64,000 bases of DNA from Cycloclasticus pugetii PS-1. Its GTDB lineage: Bacteria > Pseudomonadota > Gammaproteobacteria > Methylococcales > Cycloclasticaceae. The notes under the pieces were generated by a model. The model ran no database searches, was not told the origin of the DNA, and worked only from the letters and a program-made list of their open reading frames with translations. This document shows, one piece after another, positions 1-8,941 of the stretch. The first letter of the stretch is position 1, and every line of letters begins with the position of its first letter. The position numbers and the translations under genes were made by a program. The stretch spans positions 1,860,001 to 1,924,000 of the forward strand of contig NZ_ARVU01000001.1 of assembly GCF_000384415.1 (NCBI RefSeq). Direction: 5' to 3'.

Positions 1-105
1 CAATTAGCCGTTGCTATCGTGGTAGAGAACGGTGGTCATGGTGGCTCGGTTGCTGCGCCTATTGCCCGTTCTATTTTCGATCAATATATACAAGTTACCC
101 CATGA
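1..105 (+). CDS. mrdA: Penicillin-binding protein 2, C-terminal end (partial)
   Basis: Only the last 34 codons are present, open at the left edge. They read as the end of the transpeptidase domain of PBP2, with the typical run ENGGHGGSVAAPIAR before a short tail. PBP2 crosslinks peptidoglycan during side-wall growth together with RodA. The stop codon overlaps the rodA start in an ATGA, as expected for the mrdA-rodA operon. Identity rests on this short tail plus the neighbour, and both agree. Confidence 0.85.
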   Translation, partial: QLAVAIVVENGGHGGSVAAPIARSIFDQYIQVTP

Positions 106-1238
106 ATTGGTCTTTCCAAAAAGCCTCACAAATGAGCCTCTATCATCATCGCAAAGAGAGCCTCTTTCAGCGATTGCATATTGACCTCACCTTGCTCATT
201 CTACTGGCCCTCTTATCGTCTATTGGCATTCTTATTTTGATGAGCGCCGAACACCAAAATATTGGATTATTAAACAGGCAAGCCACTCGATTAGCTGTTG
301 CCTTTTTTGCCATGTTTATCATTGCTCAAGTGCCACCTCATGCGTTAAAAATGTTTGCTCCTTGGTTATTTTTTCTCGGCACGCTCTTATTACTGGGCGT
401 GTTATTTGTTGGTGATATGGGGAAAGGCGCTCAACGTTGGCTAGACCTAGGCTTCTTTCGCTTTCAACCCTCTGAATTACTGAAACTGGCAACCCCCATG
501 ATGGTGGCTTGGTACCTAGCAGAACGGCGACTACCTCCCAGTCACAAACATGTCGGTCTCGCCACTGTTTTTATAGCTATCCCTACCGTCTTAATTGCCA
601 AACAACCTGACCTCGGTACCGCTATCTTAATAGCCAGCTCGGGATTAACCGTGCTGTTTCTTGCCGGCATTTCATGGAAGATCATCATCGGCGTCATAGC
701 AACTGGCGCAGGACTCGCCCCTGTTCTATGGAGTTTTATGAAAGACTATCAAAAACAACGGGTTCTTACCTTTTTGAGCCCAGAAGAAGACCCATTAGGG
801 GCTGGTTACCACATTATTCAATCAAAAATCGCCATTGGCTCAGGTGGTATCAATGGCAAAGGCTGGATGCATGGCTCGCAAGCACGCCTAGAGTTTTTAC
901 CCGAAAGTTCTACCGATTTTATTTTTGCCGTCTTCTCTGAAGAATTTGGCTTGATGGGTTGTGTCGGCTTATTAACCATTTATTTGATTATTTTCATCCG
1001 CTCCATTTACATTGCAATTCAGGCACAAGACACCTTTTCACGACTGCTTGCAGGTAGCTTATCGCTAACATTTTTTATCTATTTATTTGTAAACGTCGGG
1101 ATGGTCACGGGTATTTTGCCAGTCGTTGGTGTACCCTTACCTCTAGTGAGTTATGGCGGTACATCAATGGTGACATTATTACTTGGATTTGGCATATTAA
1201 TGTCGATACATACTCATCGAAAATTACTTTCTTCTTAA
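102..1238 (+). CDS. rodA: Peptidoglycan glycosyltransferase RodA (SEDS family)
   Basis: RodA polymerises glycan strands from lipid II in the inner membrane as partner of PBP2 in the elongasome. The 378-residue protein has the usual length and about ten hydrophobic segments. SEDS signatures are visible: PSELLKL near residue 127, KQPDLGTA near 168, the loop STDFIFAVFSEEFG near 275 holding the catalytic acidic position, and PLPLVSYGGTSM near 350. The start is the ATG inside the ATGA overlap with mrdA, which implies translational coupling. The N-terminus is some 25 residues longer than in short RodA versions. Confidence 0.95.
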   Translation: MNWSFQKASQMSLYHHRKESLFQRLHIDLTLLILLALLSSIGILILMSAEHQNIGLLNRQATRLAVAFFAMFIIAQVPPHALKMFAPWLFFLGTLLLLGVLFVGDMGKGAQRWLDLGFFRFQPSELLKLATPMMVAWYLAERRLPPSHKHVGLATVFIAIPTVLIAKQPDLGTAILIASSGLTVLFLAGISWKIIIGVIATGAGLAPVLWSFMKDYQKQRVLTFLSPEEDPLGAGYHIIQSKIAIGSGGINGKGWMHGSQARLEFLPESSTDFIFAVFSEEFGLMGCVGLLTIYLIIFIRSIYIAIQAQDTFSRLLAGSLSLTFFIYLFVNVGMVTGILPVVGVPLPLVSYGGTSMVTLLLGFGILMSIHTHRKLLSS

Positions 1239-1247
1239 GGACAAACG

Positions 1248-2261
1248 ATGCGCAACATAAAACTTTTTTCTTTTCGATTAGCATTAACCCTTCTATTAAC
1301 GCTAGTCTCTATTAGTGCTTGCGCCTCAACATCGTCGTCGCCTAGCAACCCTAGCCTTTATCACGACTTTATTGAAAAAATGGTCGAAGAGCACCAATTT
1401 AATCGTGACGAATTAACAACCTTATTAAATAAATCGGTTGTTAAAGAAAGCATCTTAAAAGCCATGTCATCACCGGCGGAGAAACGCCTAGAGTGGCACA
1501 GTTACCGTAATATTTTTCTTAAACCTAATCGCATTAATGGCGGTATAAAATTCTGGAAAGAAAACAAAGACCTATTGGATGCCGCCACCGAAAAATATGG
1601 CGTACCAGCAGAAATCATTGTCGCCATTATTGGTGTTGAAACACGTTATGGTGGCAACACAGGGTCTTATAAAGTCCTCGATGCCCTAACAACCCTTGGT
1701 TTTCATTTTCCAAAACGCGCTAAGTTCTTTCAACGTGAGTTAGAGCATTTCTTATTACTGTGTCGTGAAGAAGGCTTTGACCCTTATGAACCCAAAGGGT
1801 CTTATGCTGGAGCCATGGGGAAGTCTCAATTTATTTCAAGCAGCTACCGTGCTTACGCTGTTGATGGTGATGGCGATAACAAGCGGGACTTGTGGAATAG
1901 CCAGGCTGATATCATTAACAGCGTGGCCAATTACTTTTCAAGACATGGTTGGAAAAACACAGACCTAGTCACACAACAAACTAACGTTACAGGTGATGCT
2001 TATAAAACCTTACTCAATCGTTCACTCAAACCAAAGAACACCTTAAAACAACTGGCTAAACATCAGGTGCAAACACCACCTAATCTTGCAGATGACACTA
2101 TCGTCAGATTATTGGAACTTAAACAAAAAGACCAATCGGAATTTTGGCTAACATTTCATAATTTTTATGTCATCACCCGCTACAACCATAGTCACTTATA
2201 CGCAATGGCCGTTTATCAACTTGGTCAAGAAATTAAAAAGGGCTTTATAAATAACGCATGA
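1248..2261 (+). CDS. mltB: Membrane-bound lytic murein transglycosylase B
   Basis: MltB cleaves the MurNAc-GlcNAc bond in the periplasm, leaving 1,6-anhydroMurNAc ends. The signal sequence ends in the lipobox ISAC, so Cys25 is the predicted lipidated residue. The catalytic glutamate is E131 in GVETRYGG. The block GAMGKSQFISSSY near 188 and the calcium-loop-like run DGDGDNKRDLW just after it are typical of the SltB/MltB family. The gene begins 9 bases after rodA and overlaps rlpA by 4 bases. The anhydro-sugar products link it in function with MurNAc recycling (murU-amgK). Confidence 0.93.
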   Translation: MRNIKLFSFRLALTLLLTLVSISACASTSSSPSNPSLYHDFIEKMVEEHQFNRDELTTLLNKSVVKESILKAMSSPAEKRLEWHSYRNIFLKPNRINGGIKFWKENKDLLDAATEKYGVPAEIIVAIIGVETRYGGNTGSYKVLDALTTLGFHFPKRAKFFQRELEHFLLLCREEGFDPYEPKGSYAGAMGKSQFISSSYRAYAVDGDGDNKRDLWNSQADIINSVANYFSRHGWKNTDLVTQQTNVTGDAYKTLLNRSLKPKNTLKQLAKHQVQTPPNLADDTIVRLLELKQKDQSEFWLTFHNFYVITRYNHSHLYAMAVYQLGQEIKKGFINNA

Positions 2262-3115
2262 TCCGCCTCCACTTTTTTTTATTATGCTGCTTGTCTGCTT
2301 ACTTTTTAATAGGCTGCACAAGCCAACAACCTTTCGTTACCGATAGCGCCCCATCCGTTCACCCTGCCGGTATTGAACTAACCCCAGATGCGATCCCTAA
2401 AATAGAAGCTAAGAGCCGTGGAGGCAACCCCAGCTCCTATGAAGTTTTTGGCAAAAAGTATTTCGTACAAGCGTCCAGTAAAAACTTTGTTCAACGCGGC
2501 CTCGCCTCTTGGTACGGCACTAAATTTCATGGCAATAAAACTTCGAACGGTGAAACCTACGATATGTATGCAATGACTGCCGCGCATAAAACCCTGCCTC
2601 TCCCAACCTATGTCGAAGTCACTAATCTTTCTAATGGCAAAAAAATCATTGTTCGCGTTAATGACCGTGGCCCTTTTCATGATGAACGAATTATAGATTT
2701 ATCGTATGCCGCTGCCGCTAAACTCGGCACCCTTAAAAACGGCACATCAATGGTAGAAATCAAAGCCCTCGACCCTCACACCTATCTTTCAACCTCTTTA
2801 GATGAGCCACCTGCCGCACCAAAAAGCGACCTCACCTTAAGGTATACTGTTCAGCCACCCCAACCCTCTACTGAACAAAAGGGTTTGTTATTTATTCAAG
2901 CGGGGGCCTTTAGCTCTGAAGAAAATGCCAATAAACTCAAGTATGAATTGACCAATTTACTAAAAACCCCAGTCACCATAGAGTCTGGTGGTAGCACGTC
3001 AAAACCCTTGTATTTTGTGCGTGTCGGCCCTTATATACGAATGAAAAGTGCTGACTCAACAAGATCAAAACTTTACGAGTTAGGCTATAAGAGCACTTTT
3101 TATACCTCTAAATAA
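2258..3115 (+). CDS. rlpA: Septal ring lytic transglycosylase RlpA (DPBB-SPOR lipoprotein)
   Basis: The 285-residue outer-membrane lipoprotein has a lipobox LIGC with Cys20. A double-psi beta-barrel domain spans about 78-160 (GLASWYGTKFHGNKTSNGE, then VNDRGPF and IIDLSYAAA). A SPOR domain at about 208-283 should bind denuded glycan at division sites. In Pseudomonas, RlpA is a lytic transglycosylase acting on glycan lacking stem peptides. The start codon overlaps the mltB stop by 4 bases. The linker around 180-205 is proline-rich and of low complexity. Confidence 0.93.
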   Translation: MIRLHFFLLCCLSAYFLIGCTSQQPFVTDSAPSVHPAGIELTPDAIPKIEAKSRGGNPSSYEVFGKKYFVQASSKNFVQRGLASWYGTKFHGNKTSNGETYDMYAMTAAHKTLPLPTYVEVTNLSNGKKIIVRVNDRGPFHDERIIDLSYAAAAKLGTLKNGTSMVEIKALDPHTYLSTSLDEPPAAPKSDLTLRYTVQPPQPSTEQKGLLFIQAGAFSSEENANKLKYELTNLLKTPVTIESGGSTSKPLYFVRVGPYIRMKSADSTRSKLYELGYKSTFYTSK

Positions 3116-3162
3116 GCCAGCTAAAACAGCCTTCCTCCTAGCCCTTAATGATACGTTTTGCA

Positions 3163-3171
3163 TGATATAAT
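3163..3171 (+). promoter_or_regulatory. Extended -10 promoter candidate for dacA
   Basis: The 96-base gap between rlpA and dacA contains TGATATAAT, a perfect extended -10 element (TGnTATAAT). The -35 region 16-17 bases upstream is poor (near CTTAAT), which fits an extended -10 promoter. It lies about 40 bases before the dacA start codon. Confidence 0.55.
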
Positions 3172-3211
3172 CCGAGCTTATCGTTACCCTAATACCTAAC
3201 ATTGCATTAAT

Positions 3212-4336
3212 ATGAAAAGAATTATCCTGCTGCTGAGCTTTTTTCTCTCTTCTCAAGCCATCGCGTTACCTATTCCTTCCGCCCCAAATTTAAAAGCGAG
3301 AAGCTACCACCTGACCGACTTTCACAGTGGAACAGTTTTAGCCTCTAAAGACCCTGATTTAAAACTAGCCCCCGCCAGCATGACAAAAATCATGACTGCG
3401 TTAATTGTCTTTCGTGAACTAAACCATGGAAATTTGAATTTAGACGATCAAGTTCGTATTAGTGAAAAAGCATGGCGAACTCCTGGTTCTAGAATGTTTG
3501 TGGAAGTTAATAAATTCGTTACGGTCGATGATTTAATTCACGGAATGCTTGTGCAATCAGGTAACGATGCCACTGTTGCATTAGCCGAACATATCGCAGG
3601 GGATGAATCAACTTTTGCACAATTAATGAACCAAGTTGCTAAAGACCTTGGCATGAAAAATAGCCACTTTACTAATAGTTCTGGTCTGCCCGACGAACAG
3701 CATTACACTACCGCTAGAGACCTCTCAGTTCTAACTCGCGCCTTAATCATTGAGTCTCCCGAGTTATATAAAATAAATGCGATCAAATCATTTTCTTTTA
3801 ACGGTATTACTCAACAAAATAGAAACAAGCTGTTATGGCGTGATAGCACAGTAGACGGCGTTAAAACAGGGCATACAGAGGACGCTGGTTATTGTTTAGT
3901 TTCATCTGCTGTTCGCGACAATATGCGTTTAATTTCTGTCGTTATGGGCACAGACAGCGTAGCTGCACGAAATGATATCAATCAGGCCTTGCTGAATTAT
4001 GGTTACCGTTTTTATAAAACTCACTTGCTGTATAAAGCACAACAATCACTAACCACCACCCGCGTCTGGAAAGGCGCGATTAAATCTTTACCAGTAGGCT
4101 TGGCGAAAGACCTTTACCTGACTATTCCTCGCAATGAATATAAATCATTAGATGCGAGCCTAGAGTTAAACCCCCAGCTGATTGCACCCATAAAAAAAGG
4201 CCAACTTGTTGGCAACGCGGTTATTCAACTTAAAGGTGACATTATTGCCAAACGCCCACTCATTGCTTTACAAGATATTCCGGAAGGGTCATTTATGGAC
4301 ATCCTAAAAGATGAAGCATTGTTATTGCTTGAGTAG
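3212..4336 (+). CDS. dacA: D-alanyl-D-alanine carboxypeptidase (PBP5/6 family)
   Basis: This enzyme removes the terminal D-Ala from peptidoglycan pentapeptides in the periplasm. A signal peptide ends near residue 18 (SSQAIA). The serine-peptidase S11 motifs are complete: SMTK with nucleophile S56, SGN at 116-118, and KTG at 218-220. A C-terminal beta domain (about 270-374) follows, and the end should form the amphipathic membrane anchor. The length of 374 residues is normal. It probably has its own promoter and runs on into the D-amino acid aminotransferase 8 bases later. dacC is an equally used name for this class. Confidence 0.93.
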   Translation: MKRIILLLSFFLSSQAIALPIPSAPNLKARSYHLTDFHSGTVLASKDPDLKLAPASMTKIMTALIVFRELNHGNLNLDDQVRISEKAWRTPGSRMFVEVNKFVTVDDLIHGMLVQSGNDATVALAEHIAGDESTFAQLMNQVAKDLGMKNSHFTNSSGLPDEQHYTTARDLSVLTRALIIESPELYKINAIKSFSFNGITQQNRNKLLWRDSTVDGVKTGHTEDAGYCLVSSAVRDNMRLISVVMGTDSVAARNDINQALLNYGYRFYKTHLLYKAQQSLTTTRVWKGAIKSLPVGLAKDLYLTIPRNEYKSLDASLELNPQLIAPIKKGQLVGNAVIQLKGDIIAKRPLIALQDIPEGSFMDILKDEALLLLE

Positions 4337-4344
4337 GAGAATTG

Positions 4345-5211
4345 ATGGTGTCGCACAAAACTGATGTTTTCCTTAATGGCCAATTTCTGCCACTAGCTGA
4401 GGCTAACGTTTCTGTATTAGACCGTGGTTTTTTATTTGCCGATGGTGTGTATGAAGTTATTCCTGCATACGGCGGCAAGCTTTTTCGCCTTCAACAGCAC
4501 TTAGACCGCCTCAATAGTAGCTTAGCCGCTATTCGCATGAAACCGGTCATGAGTGATCAACAATGGACAAAAACACTCTCCCAACTGGTTTCACCGCATA
4601 CGCAATCTGACCAATCGGTCTATGTTCAAGTAACACGTGGTGCTGGCACAAACCGTGATCACCAATTGCCAACTGAGTACTCCGCAACAACTTTTGCAAT
4701 GTGCCAAACAATAGACCCCAAGAGTCTCGATTCTATTGCTAACGGCATTAACGCTATCACTTTAGATGATATTCGCTGGGATTGGTGCCATATAAAATCC
4801 GTCGCCTTACTTGGCAATATATTATTGAAGCAACAAGCCAGTGATCAAGGTTGTACTGAGGCTATTTTATTACGTGATGGTTTTGCAACCGAAGGGTCTG
4901 CTAGTAACTTGTTTATCGTTAAAGACCAGCAACTTATTACGCCACCCAAAAGCCATCATTTATTGCCCGGCATTACACGTGATCTTGTTTTAGAGCTTGC
5001 TATCAAAGAAGGCATTTCATGCATTGAGCAAGAAATATCAGAACAACAACTGTTTGATGCTGATGAAATTTGGTTAACCAGCTCTACCAAAGAAATTATG
5101 CCTGTAGTTAAATTAAACCGCCAAGCGGTCGGCAACGGACAACCGGGGAATTTATGGCAACAAGTCTCAACCAGCTATAGTCAATTTAAGAACCAATTGA
5201 GAAACCAGTAA
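4345..5211 (+). CDS. dat: D-amino acid aminotransferase (fold-type IV PLP enzyme)
   Basis: The protein transfers the amino group between D-amino acids (typically D-Ala) and 2-oxo acids. The PLP lysine is in HIKSVALLGN near residue 153, and the family motifs EGSASNLFIV near 188 and LPGITRDLVLELA near 210 are present. I start at the ATG at 4345 because AGGAGA lies 4-5 bases upstream; an in-frame TTG sits directly before it. Its place behind the DD-carboxypeptidase, which releases D-Ala, suggests use of that D-Ala. A branched-chain or 4-amino-4-deoxychorismate lyase activity is less likely given the motifs and context. Confidence 0.82.
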   Translation: MVSHKTDVFLNGQFLPLAEANVSVLDRGFLFADGVYEVIPAYGGKLFRLQQHLDRLNSSLAAIRMKPVMSDQQWTKTLSQLVSPHTQSDQSVYVQVTRGAGTNRDHQLPTEYSATTFAMCQTIDPKSLDSIANGINAITLDDIRWDWCHIKSVALLGNILLKQQASDQGCTEAILLRDGFATEGSASNLFIVKDQQLITPPKSHHLLPGITRDLVLELAIKEGISCIEQEISEQQLFDADEIWLTSSTKEIMPVVKLNRQAVGNGQPGNLWQQVSTSYSQFKNQLRNQ

Positions 5212-5212
5212 A

Positions 5213-5494
5213 ATGACTGATAACCCAGACGATCAACATAATGCATTAATGGACTACCCTTGTGAGTTCACCATCAAAACAATGGGGCTATCAAACATTG
5301 AGTTTGACGTAATCGTTGTCGAGATTGTGCGTCGCCACGCGCCTGATCTGAGTGAAAATGCGGTATCGTCGAAATTCAGTAAATCTAAAAAATACGTGTC
5401 TGTTAGCATCACCCTTACTGCTCAAAATAAACAGCAAATGGATGCCATTTATCAGGACTTAACGGACTGCGAACACGTTTTAATGTCTCTGTGA
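5213..5494 (+). CDS. ybeD: YbeD family protein (DUF493)
   Basis: This 93-residue cytosolic protein begins with a disordered stretch and continues with the DUF493 alpha/beta fold: [11 protein letters not shown] near 16, a central helix, and [15 protein letters not shown] near 58. The family has an ACT-like, allosteric-domain-like fold and no firmly assigned reaction. It sits, as in many gammaproteobacteria, just before lipB, with a GTGA overlap at the end. A role linked to lipoate metabolism is only suggested by the neighbourhood. Confidence 0.85.
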   Translation: MTDNPDDQHNALMDYPCEFTIKTMGLSNIEFDVIVVEIVRRHAPDLSENAVSSKFSKSKKYVSVSITLTAQNKQQMDAIYQDLTDCEHVLMSL

Positions 5495-6162
5495 GCATTG
5501 ACACAACACCCCCAGATTTACCATTAGTTATTCGTCAGCTTAACCAGCAGGACTACCTAGCAACCTGGGAAGCGATGAAAGCCTTTTGCATTGATCGTAC
5601 CGGCGAAACACATGATGAAATTTGGTTTGTTGAACACCCCTCTGTTTTCACCCAAGGGGTGAGCGGTAAACCCGAACACGTCTTGAGTGCCAGTGATATT
5701 CCTATTATTCAAACAGACCGTGGCGGTCAAGTCACCTATCACGGACCTGGGCAATTGGTCATGTACGTTTTATTGGATTTACGCCGCCTAGGAATAGGTG
5801 TTCGTGCACTGGTTGATGTGCTCGAAAATATTACTATCTCAGGGTTAAAGAAATACGGATTAAAGGCTGCTGCACAAATAGATGCGCCGGGCGTCTATCT
5901 TAATGATAAAAAAATTGCTTCCTTAGGTTTACGGGTAAAAAAAGGCTGTAGTTATCATGGACTCAGCATAAATGTTGATATGGACCTAACACCCTTTAGC
6001 TTTATTAACCCCTGTGGTTATAAAGGTCTCGAAGTTACCCAATTATCCAAACATGGCGTAAAATGCACTACTGCAGACTTTTCAGCCGTTTTATTGCATG
6101 AATTAAAAGAACAACTCAATTATTCCCAATTAATACTCGGCCCCAATACACTACACGTTTAA
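5491..6162 (+). CDS. lipB: Octanoyl-[acyl-carrier-protein] transferase LipB
   Basis: LipB moves octanoate from acyl carrier protein to the lipoyl domains of 2-oxoacid dehydrogenases and GcvH. Visible family motifs are [14 protein letters not shown] at about 77-90, KIASLG with active-site lysine near 141, YHGLSINV at 155, and NPCGY with catalytic Cys175. The start is a GTG that overlaps the ybeD stop (GTGA). Length 223 is usual. It is followed 4 bases later by lipA, which finishes lipoate synthesis. Confidence 0.95.
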   Translation: MSIDTTPPDLPLVIRQLNQQDYLATWEAMKAFCIDRTGETHDEIWFVEHPSVFTQGVSGKPEHVLSASDIPIIQTDRGGQVTYHGPGQLVMYVLLDLRRLGIGVRALVDVLENITISGLKKYGLKAAAQIDAPGVYLNDKKIASLGLRVKKGCSYHGLSINVDMDLTPFSFINPCGYKGLEVTQLSKHGVKCTTADFSAVLLHELKEQLNYSQLILGPNTLHV

Positions 6163-6166
6163 CACT

Positions 6167-7141
6167 ATGTCACACGATACTGATACTTTAAAAGCACCCT
6201 CTCGCGCTACACCCGAAACACATCAACGCAGTGAAGCAAAGTTGGCTCGCATTCCGATTAAAGTTGAGAAAAAAGCTGACATTTTACGCAAACCCAAATG
6301 GATACGTGCAAAAGTACCCAGCGGGAACCGCGTTAACGCCATAAAAAAGGCTCTTCGTGAACACGGTTTATATTCCGTTTGTGAAGAAGCGGCTTGCCCA
6401 AACCTTGGCGAATGTTTTAATAATGGCACCGCCACCTTTATGATTATGGGTGATATCTGTACACGGCGCTGCCCATTTTGTGACGTTGCTCATGGTCGGC
6501 CAAACCCGCTAGATAAAGATGAACCACAAAAACTCGCCGACACCATTAAAGATATGAAGCTCCGTTATGTGGTCATTACATCGGTAGACCGTGATGATTT
6601 ACGTGATGGTGGCGCTGACCATTTTGCCCAATGTATTAGTGCCGTGCGTGAAAAAAACCCTACTATACAAGTTGAAGTGCTAGTCCCTGACTTTAGGGGC
6701 CGTATGGATATCGCGGTCAACATATTAGCGCAAACACCACCAGATGTTTTTAATCATAACCTAGAGACCGTTCCACGTTTATATAAAAAAGCGCGCCCCG
6801 GCTCAGACTATCAGTGGTCGCTTGATTTATTAAAGCGTTACAAAGACGCCCACCCTGATATTCCAACTAAATCGGGACTTATGCTTGGTTTAGGGGAATC
6901 CAACGAAGAAACCTTAGCGGTAATGCGAGATTTACGCGCGCATGGATGTAACATGCTGACCTTAGGCCAATACTTACAACCTAGCCAAGGGCATTTAGCT
7001 GTGGAACGATATGTCACCCCAGAAGAGTTTGATGAATTAGCCAAACTGGGCAAAGAGATGGGCTTTTCACACGTCGCCAGTGGACCGATGGTTCGCTCTT
7101 CTTACCATGCCGATCAACAAGCCTCCGGGGTCATCGACTAG
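6167..7141 (+). CDS. lipA: Lipoyl synthase LipA
   Basis: This radical-SAM enzyme inserts two sulfurs into protein-bound octanoyl groups. The auxiliary cluster motif is C72/C77/C83 in [12 protein letters not shown], and the radical-SAM motif is C98/C102/C105 in CTRRCPFC. The conserved C-terminal RSSYHA, with the serine that ligates the auxiliary cluster, is near residue 311. The 324-residue protein has a roughly 50-residue N-terminal extension before the core, common in this family. It is the last gene of the ybeD-lipB-lipA run and converges with murU. Confidence 0.96.
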   Translation: MSHDTDTLKAPSRATPETHQRSEAKLARIPIKVEKKADILRKPKWIRAKVPSGNRVNAIKKALREHGLYSVCEEAACPNLGECFNNGTATFMIMGDICTRRCPFCDVAHGRPNPLDKDEPQKLADTIKDMKLRYVVITSVDRDDLRDGGADHFAQCISAVREKNPTIQVEVLVPDFRGRMDIAVNILAQTPPDVFNHNLETVPRLYKKARPGSDYQWSLDLLKRYKDAHPDIPTKSGLMLGLGESNEETLAVMRDLRAHGCNMLTLGQYLQPSQGHLAVERYVTPEEFDELAKLGKEMGFSHVASGPMVRSSYHADQQASGVID

Positions 7142-7151
7142 CCTAACGTTT

Positions 7152-7189
7152 GAGTGGCGTTAACGCTGTTTAAGCTTTAACGCCAACTC
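7152..7189. terminator. Bidirectional hairpin between lipA and murU
   Basis: An inverted repeat pairs GAGTGGCGTTAA (7152-7163) with TTAACGCCAACTC (7177-7189): twelve pairs with one bulged A and a 13-base loop. It lies between convergent genes and overlaps the last codons of murU. No strong T-tract follows on either side, so terminator function is inferred from position and stem strength. Confidence 0.5.
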
Positions 7190-7825
7190 AGCAAGCCTTT
7201 CCGGTGTTCCTACATCAACCCACTCCCCCCGATGAAGCTCGCTGCTCACTCGCCCTTGTGCTATAAACTGACGAATAATCGGTGCTAAAGGAAAAACACA
7301 CTCTGTTTGCTGTTCAAAAACAGCGCGGCTAAACACGCCGATTCCACTGTAGGTATAACGTTGACTGTCTTGATTTTTTTTCTCGCCATCCAGCAAGCAA
7401 AAATCACCGTGTTGATTATGATCAGGGTTATTAACAAGCACCAGATGAATATCTTTCACTGTCTTTTTTCTTAAACGCTGGAATGGAAAATCAGTCCATA
7501 CATCCGCATTGACCAATAAAAACGGTTCATCACCTAATAAAGGCAAGGCCCTAAAAACCCCACCGCCTGTTTCTAAGGCGTTATCGCCTTCATCTGAATA
7601 TTCAATGTGAACGCCCCACTGCTCCCCTTTTCCTAAGGCCGTTTTTATTTGATCGCCCAAATAGGCCACATTAATAACAAAGTCATTAAAACCTTGCGAT
7701 TTTAACGCCAATAGGTGATGCACAATTAACGGCTGACCCGAAATTTCAAGCAGCGGTTTCGGGCAATTGTCGGTTAAGCGGCCCATTCTCTCGCCTCGAC
7801 CTGCCGCTAAAATCATGACCTTCAT
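7160..7825 (-). CDS. murU: N-acetylmuramate alpha-1-phosphate uridylyltransferase MurU
   Basis: MurU makes UDP-MurNAc from MurNAc-1-phosphate in the recycling route that bypasses de novo MurA/MurB. The N-terminus shows the sugar nucleotidyltransferase signature AAGRGERMG followed by PKPLLEISGQPLI; the metal-binding VNADVW is near residue 105. Length 221 fits MurU rather than a larger mannose-1-phosphate guanylyltransferase, the other common annotation. It overlaps amgK by 4 bases, and this pairing is diagnostic of the Pseudomonas-type recycling pathway. Confidence 0.88.
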   Translation of the reverse strand: MKVMILAAGRGERMGRLTDNCPKPLLEISGQPLIVHHLLALKSQGFNDFVINVAYLGDQIKTALGKGEQWGVHIEYSDEGDNALETGGGVFRALPLLGDEPFLLVNADVWTDFPFQRLRKKTVKDIHLVLVNNPDHNQHGDFCLLDGEKKNQDSQRYTYSGIGVFSRAVFEQQTECVFPLAPIIRQFIAQGRVSSELHRGEWVDVGTPERLAELALKLKQR

Positions 7826-8844
7826 GCTTCTTCACGCTCTTGTTGAAGCGTTGTAAATCTCTTCATTAATTGGTACTTATTAATCAAATCTGCTAATGGT
7901 TTTAATGTTTCATAACGTGAACACACACGGGTTATATACGCCAGTGTGCGCGGTATATCCTTTAAGTAGCCTTTTTTACCATCCCTTAATAGCAAACGAG
8001 AAAAGATACCTACTGCTTTCATATGTCGTTGAACACCCATCCAATCAAACCATTGGTAAAAACGAAGCGAGTCAAAATCATCGCTACAACCACGTTGCTT
8101 ACGTTGTTGTAGAAACGCATCCAGCCAAGCATAAATTTTTTCATCTGGCCAATTTATATAACAATCCCTGTATAAAGAGACTAAGTCGTAGCTTATTGGC
8201 CCGACAACAGCATCTTGAAAATCAATCACCCCTGGGTTGTTCTTCTCTGTCACCATCAAGTTTCTTGAATGGTAATCTCTGTGTACAAAAACCTGTGGCT
8301 GCTCGAGAGCAGAGCCTGTTAAGGCGTTTTTAACAGTCACTAGTGTTTTCTTATCTTCAGATGATAACTCTACACTTAATAGCTGACTGATAAACCACTC
8401 ATCAAACAAGCCCATTTCTTTGTGAAGCAACTGAGAGTCATAATGCGGAATTGACAGTTCTTTCAGCGCTATAGCATGCATCTTATGTAGAACAGTCGCA
8501 GCATCTTGGTAGAGCCCATTAACAGACATTTCGTTCAATTTATCCAAATAGCTGTCTGTTCCTAAATCACTGAGCACGAGAAACCCTTCTTCAAGCGATT
8601 TGTAAAAAATTTCCGGTGCATAAATGCCGTTTTCGCGTAATACCTCAGCTATCATGATAAAAGAGGTACAGTCTTCTTGAGCAGGGGGCGCATCCATCAC
8701 AACAAAAGATTGTGCCTGACATTTAACCCGAAAATAACGTCGAAAACTTGCATCACTTGAAGCAGGCTCACAACTAAAATCATCGGTTAAGAGAACCCCC
8801 GACAACCATTTAATTAAACGCTGCTTACGCTCATCTCTTACCAT
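7822..8844 (-). CDS. amgK: Anomeric MurNAc/GlcNAc kinase AmgK
   Basis: AmgK phosphorylates the anomeric hydroxyl of MurNAc, giving the substrate of MurU. It has an aminoglycoside-phosphotransferase fold: catalytic HRDYHSRNLMV near residue 190 and the metal-binding VIDFQDAVVGP near 208. Length 340 is normal. The gene is divergent from lptD, with 97 bases between start codons if lptD begins at 8942. The same arrangement occurs in Pseudomonas. In PAO-type genomes loss of this pair sensitises cells to fosfomycin; that is family knowledge, not visible here. Confidence 0.9.
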   Translation of the reverse strand: MVRDERKQRLIKWLSGVLLTDDFSCEPASSDASFRRYFRVKCQAQSFVVMDAPPAQEDCTSFIMIAEVLRENGIYAPEIFYKSLEEGFLVLSDLGTDSYLDKLNEMSVNGLYQDAATVLHKMHAIALKELSIPHYDSQLLHKEMGLFDEWFISQLLSVELSSEDKKTLVTVKNALTGSALEQPQVFVHRDYHSRNLMVTEKNNPGVIDFQDAVVGPISYDLVSLYRDCYINWPDEKIYAWLDAFLQQRKQRGCSDDFDSLRFYQWFDWMGVQRHMKAVGIFSRLLLRDGKKGYLKDIPRTLAYITRVCSRYETLKPLADLINKYQLMKRFTTLQQEREEA

Positions 8845-8941
8845 AAAAAATACTCTATCAGACCTAATTAACGCAGACCGAAAGTTGCGTGTTAATATAT
8901 CGAAAAAATTACATGCTATCGTTGAAGATAAGCACCATTCT

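Noticed and set aside
7896-8333. Open frame of 145 codons on the plus strand inside amgK
   Set aside because: It lies fully antisense to amgK, which has intact kinase motifs; the translated sequence has no recognisable domain and no ribosome-binding site.
8885-8941. TTG start giving LptD 19 more residues
   Set aside because: The extra residues put a polar leader before the signal peptide and cut into the divergent promoter space with amgK.
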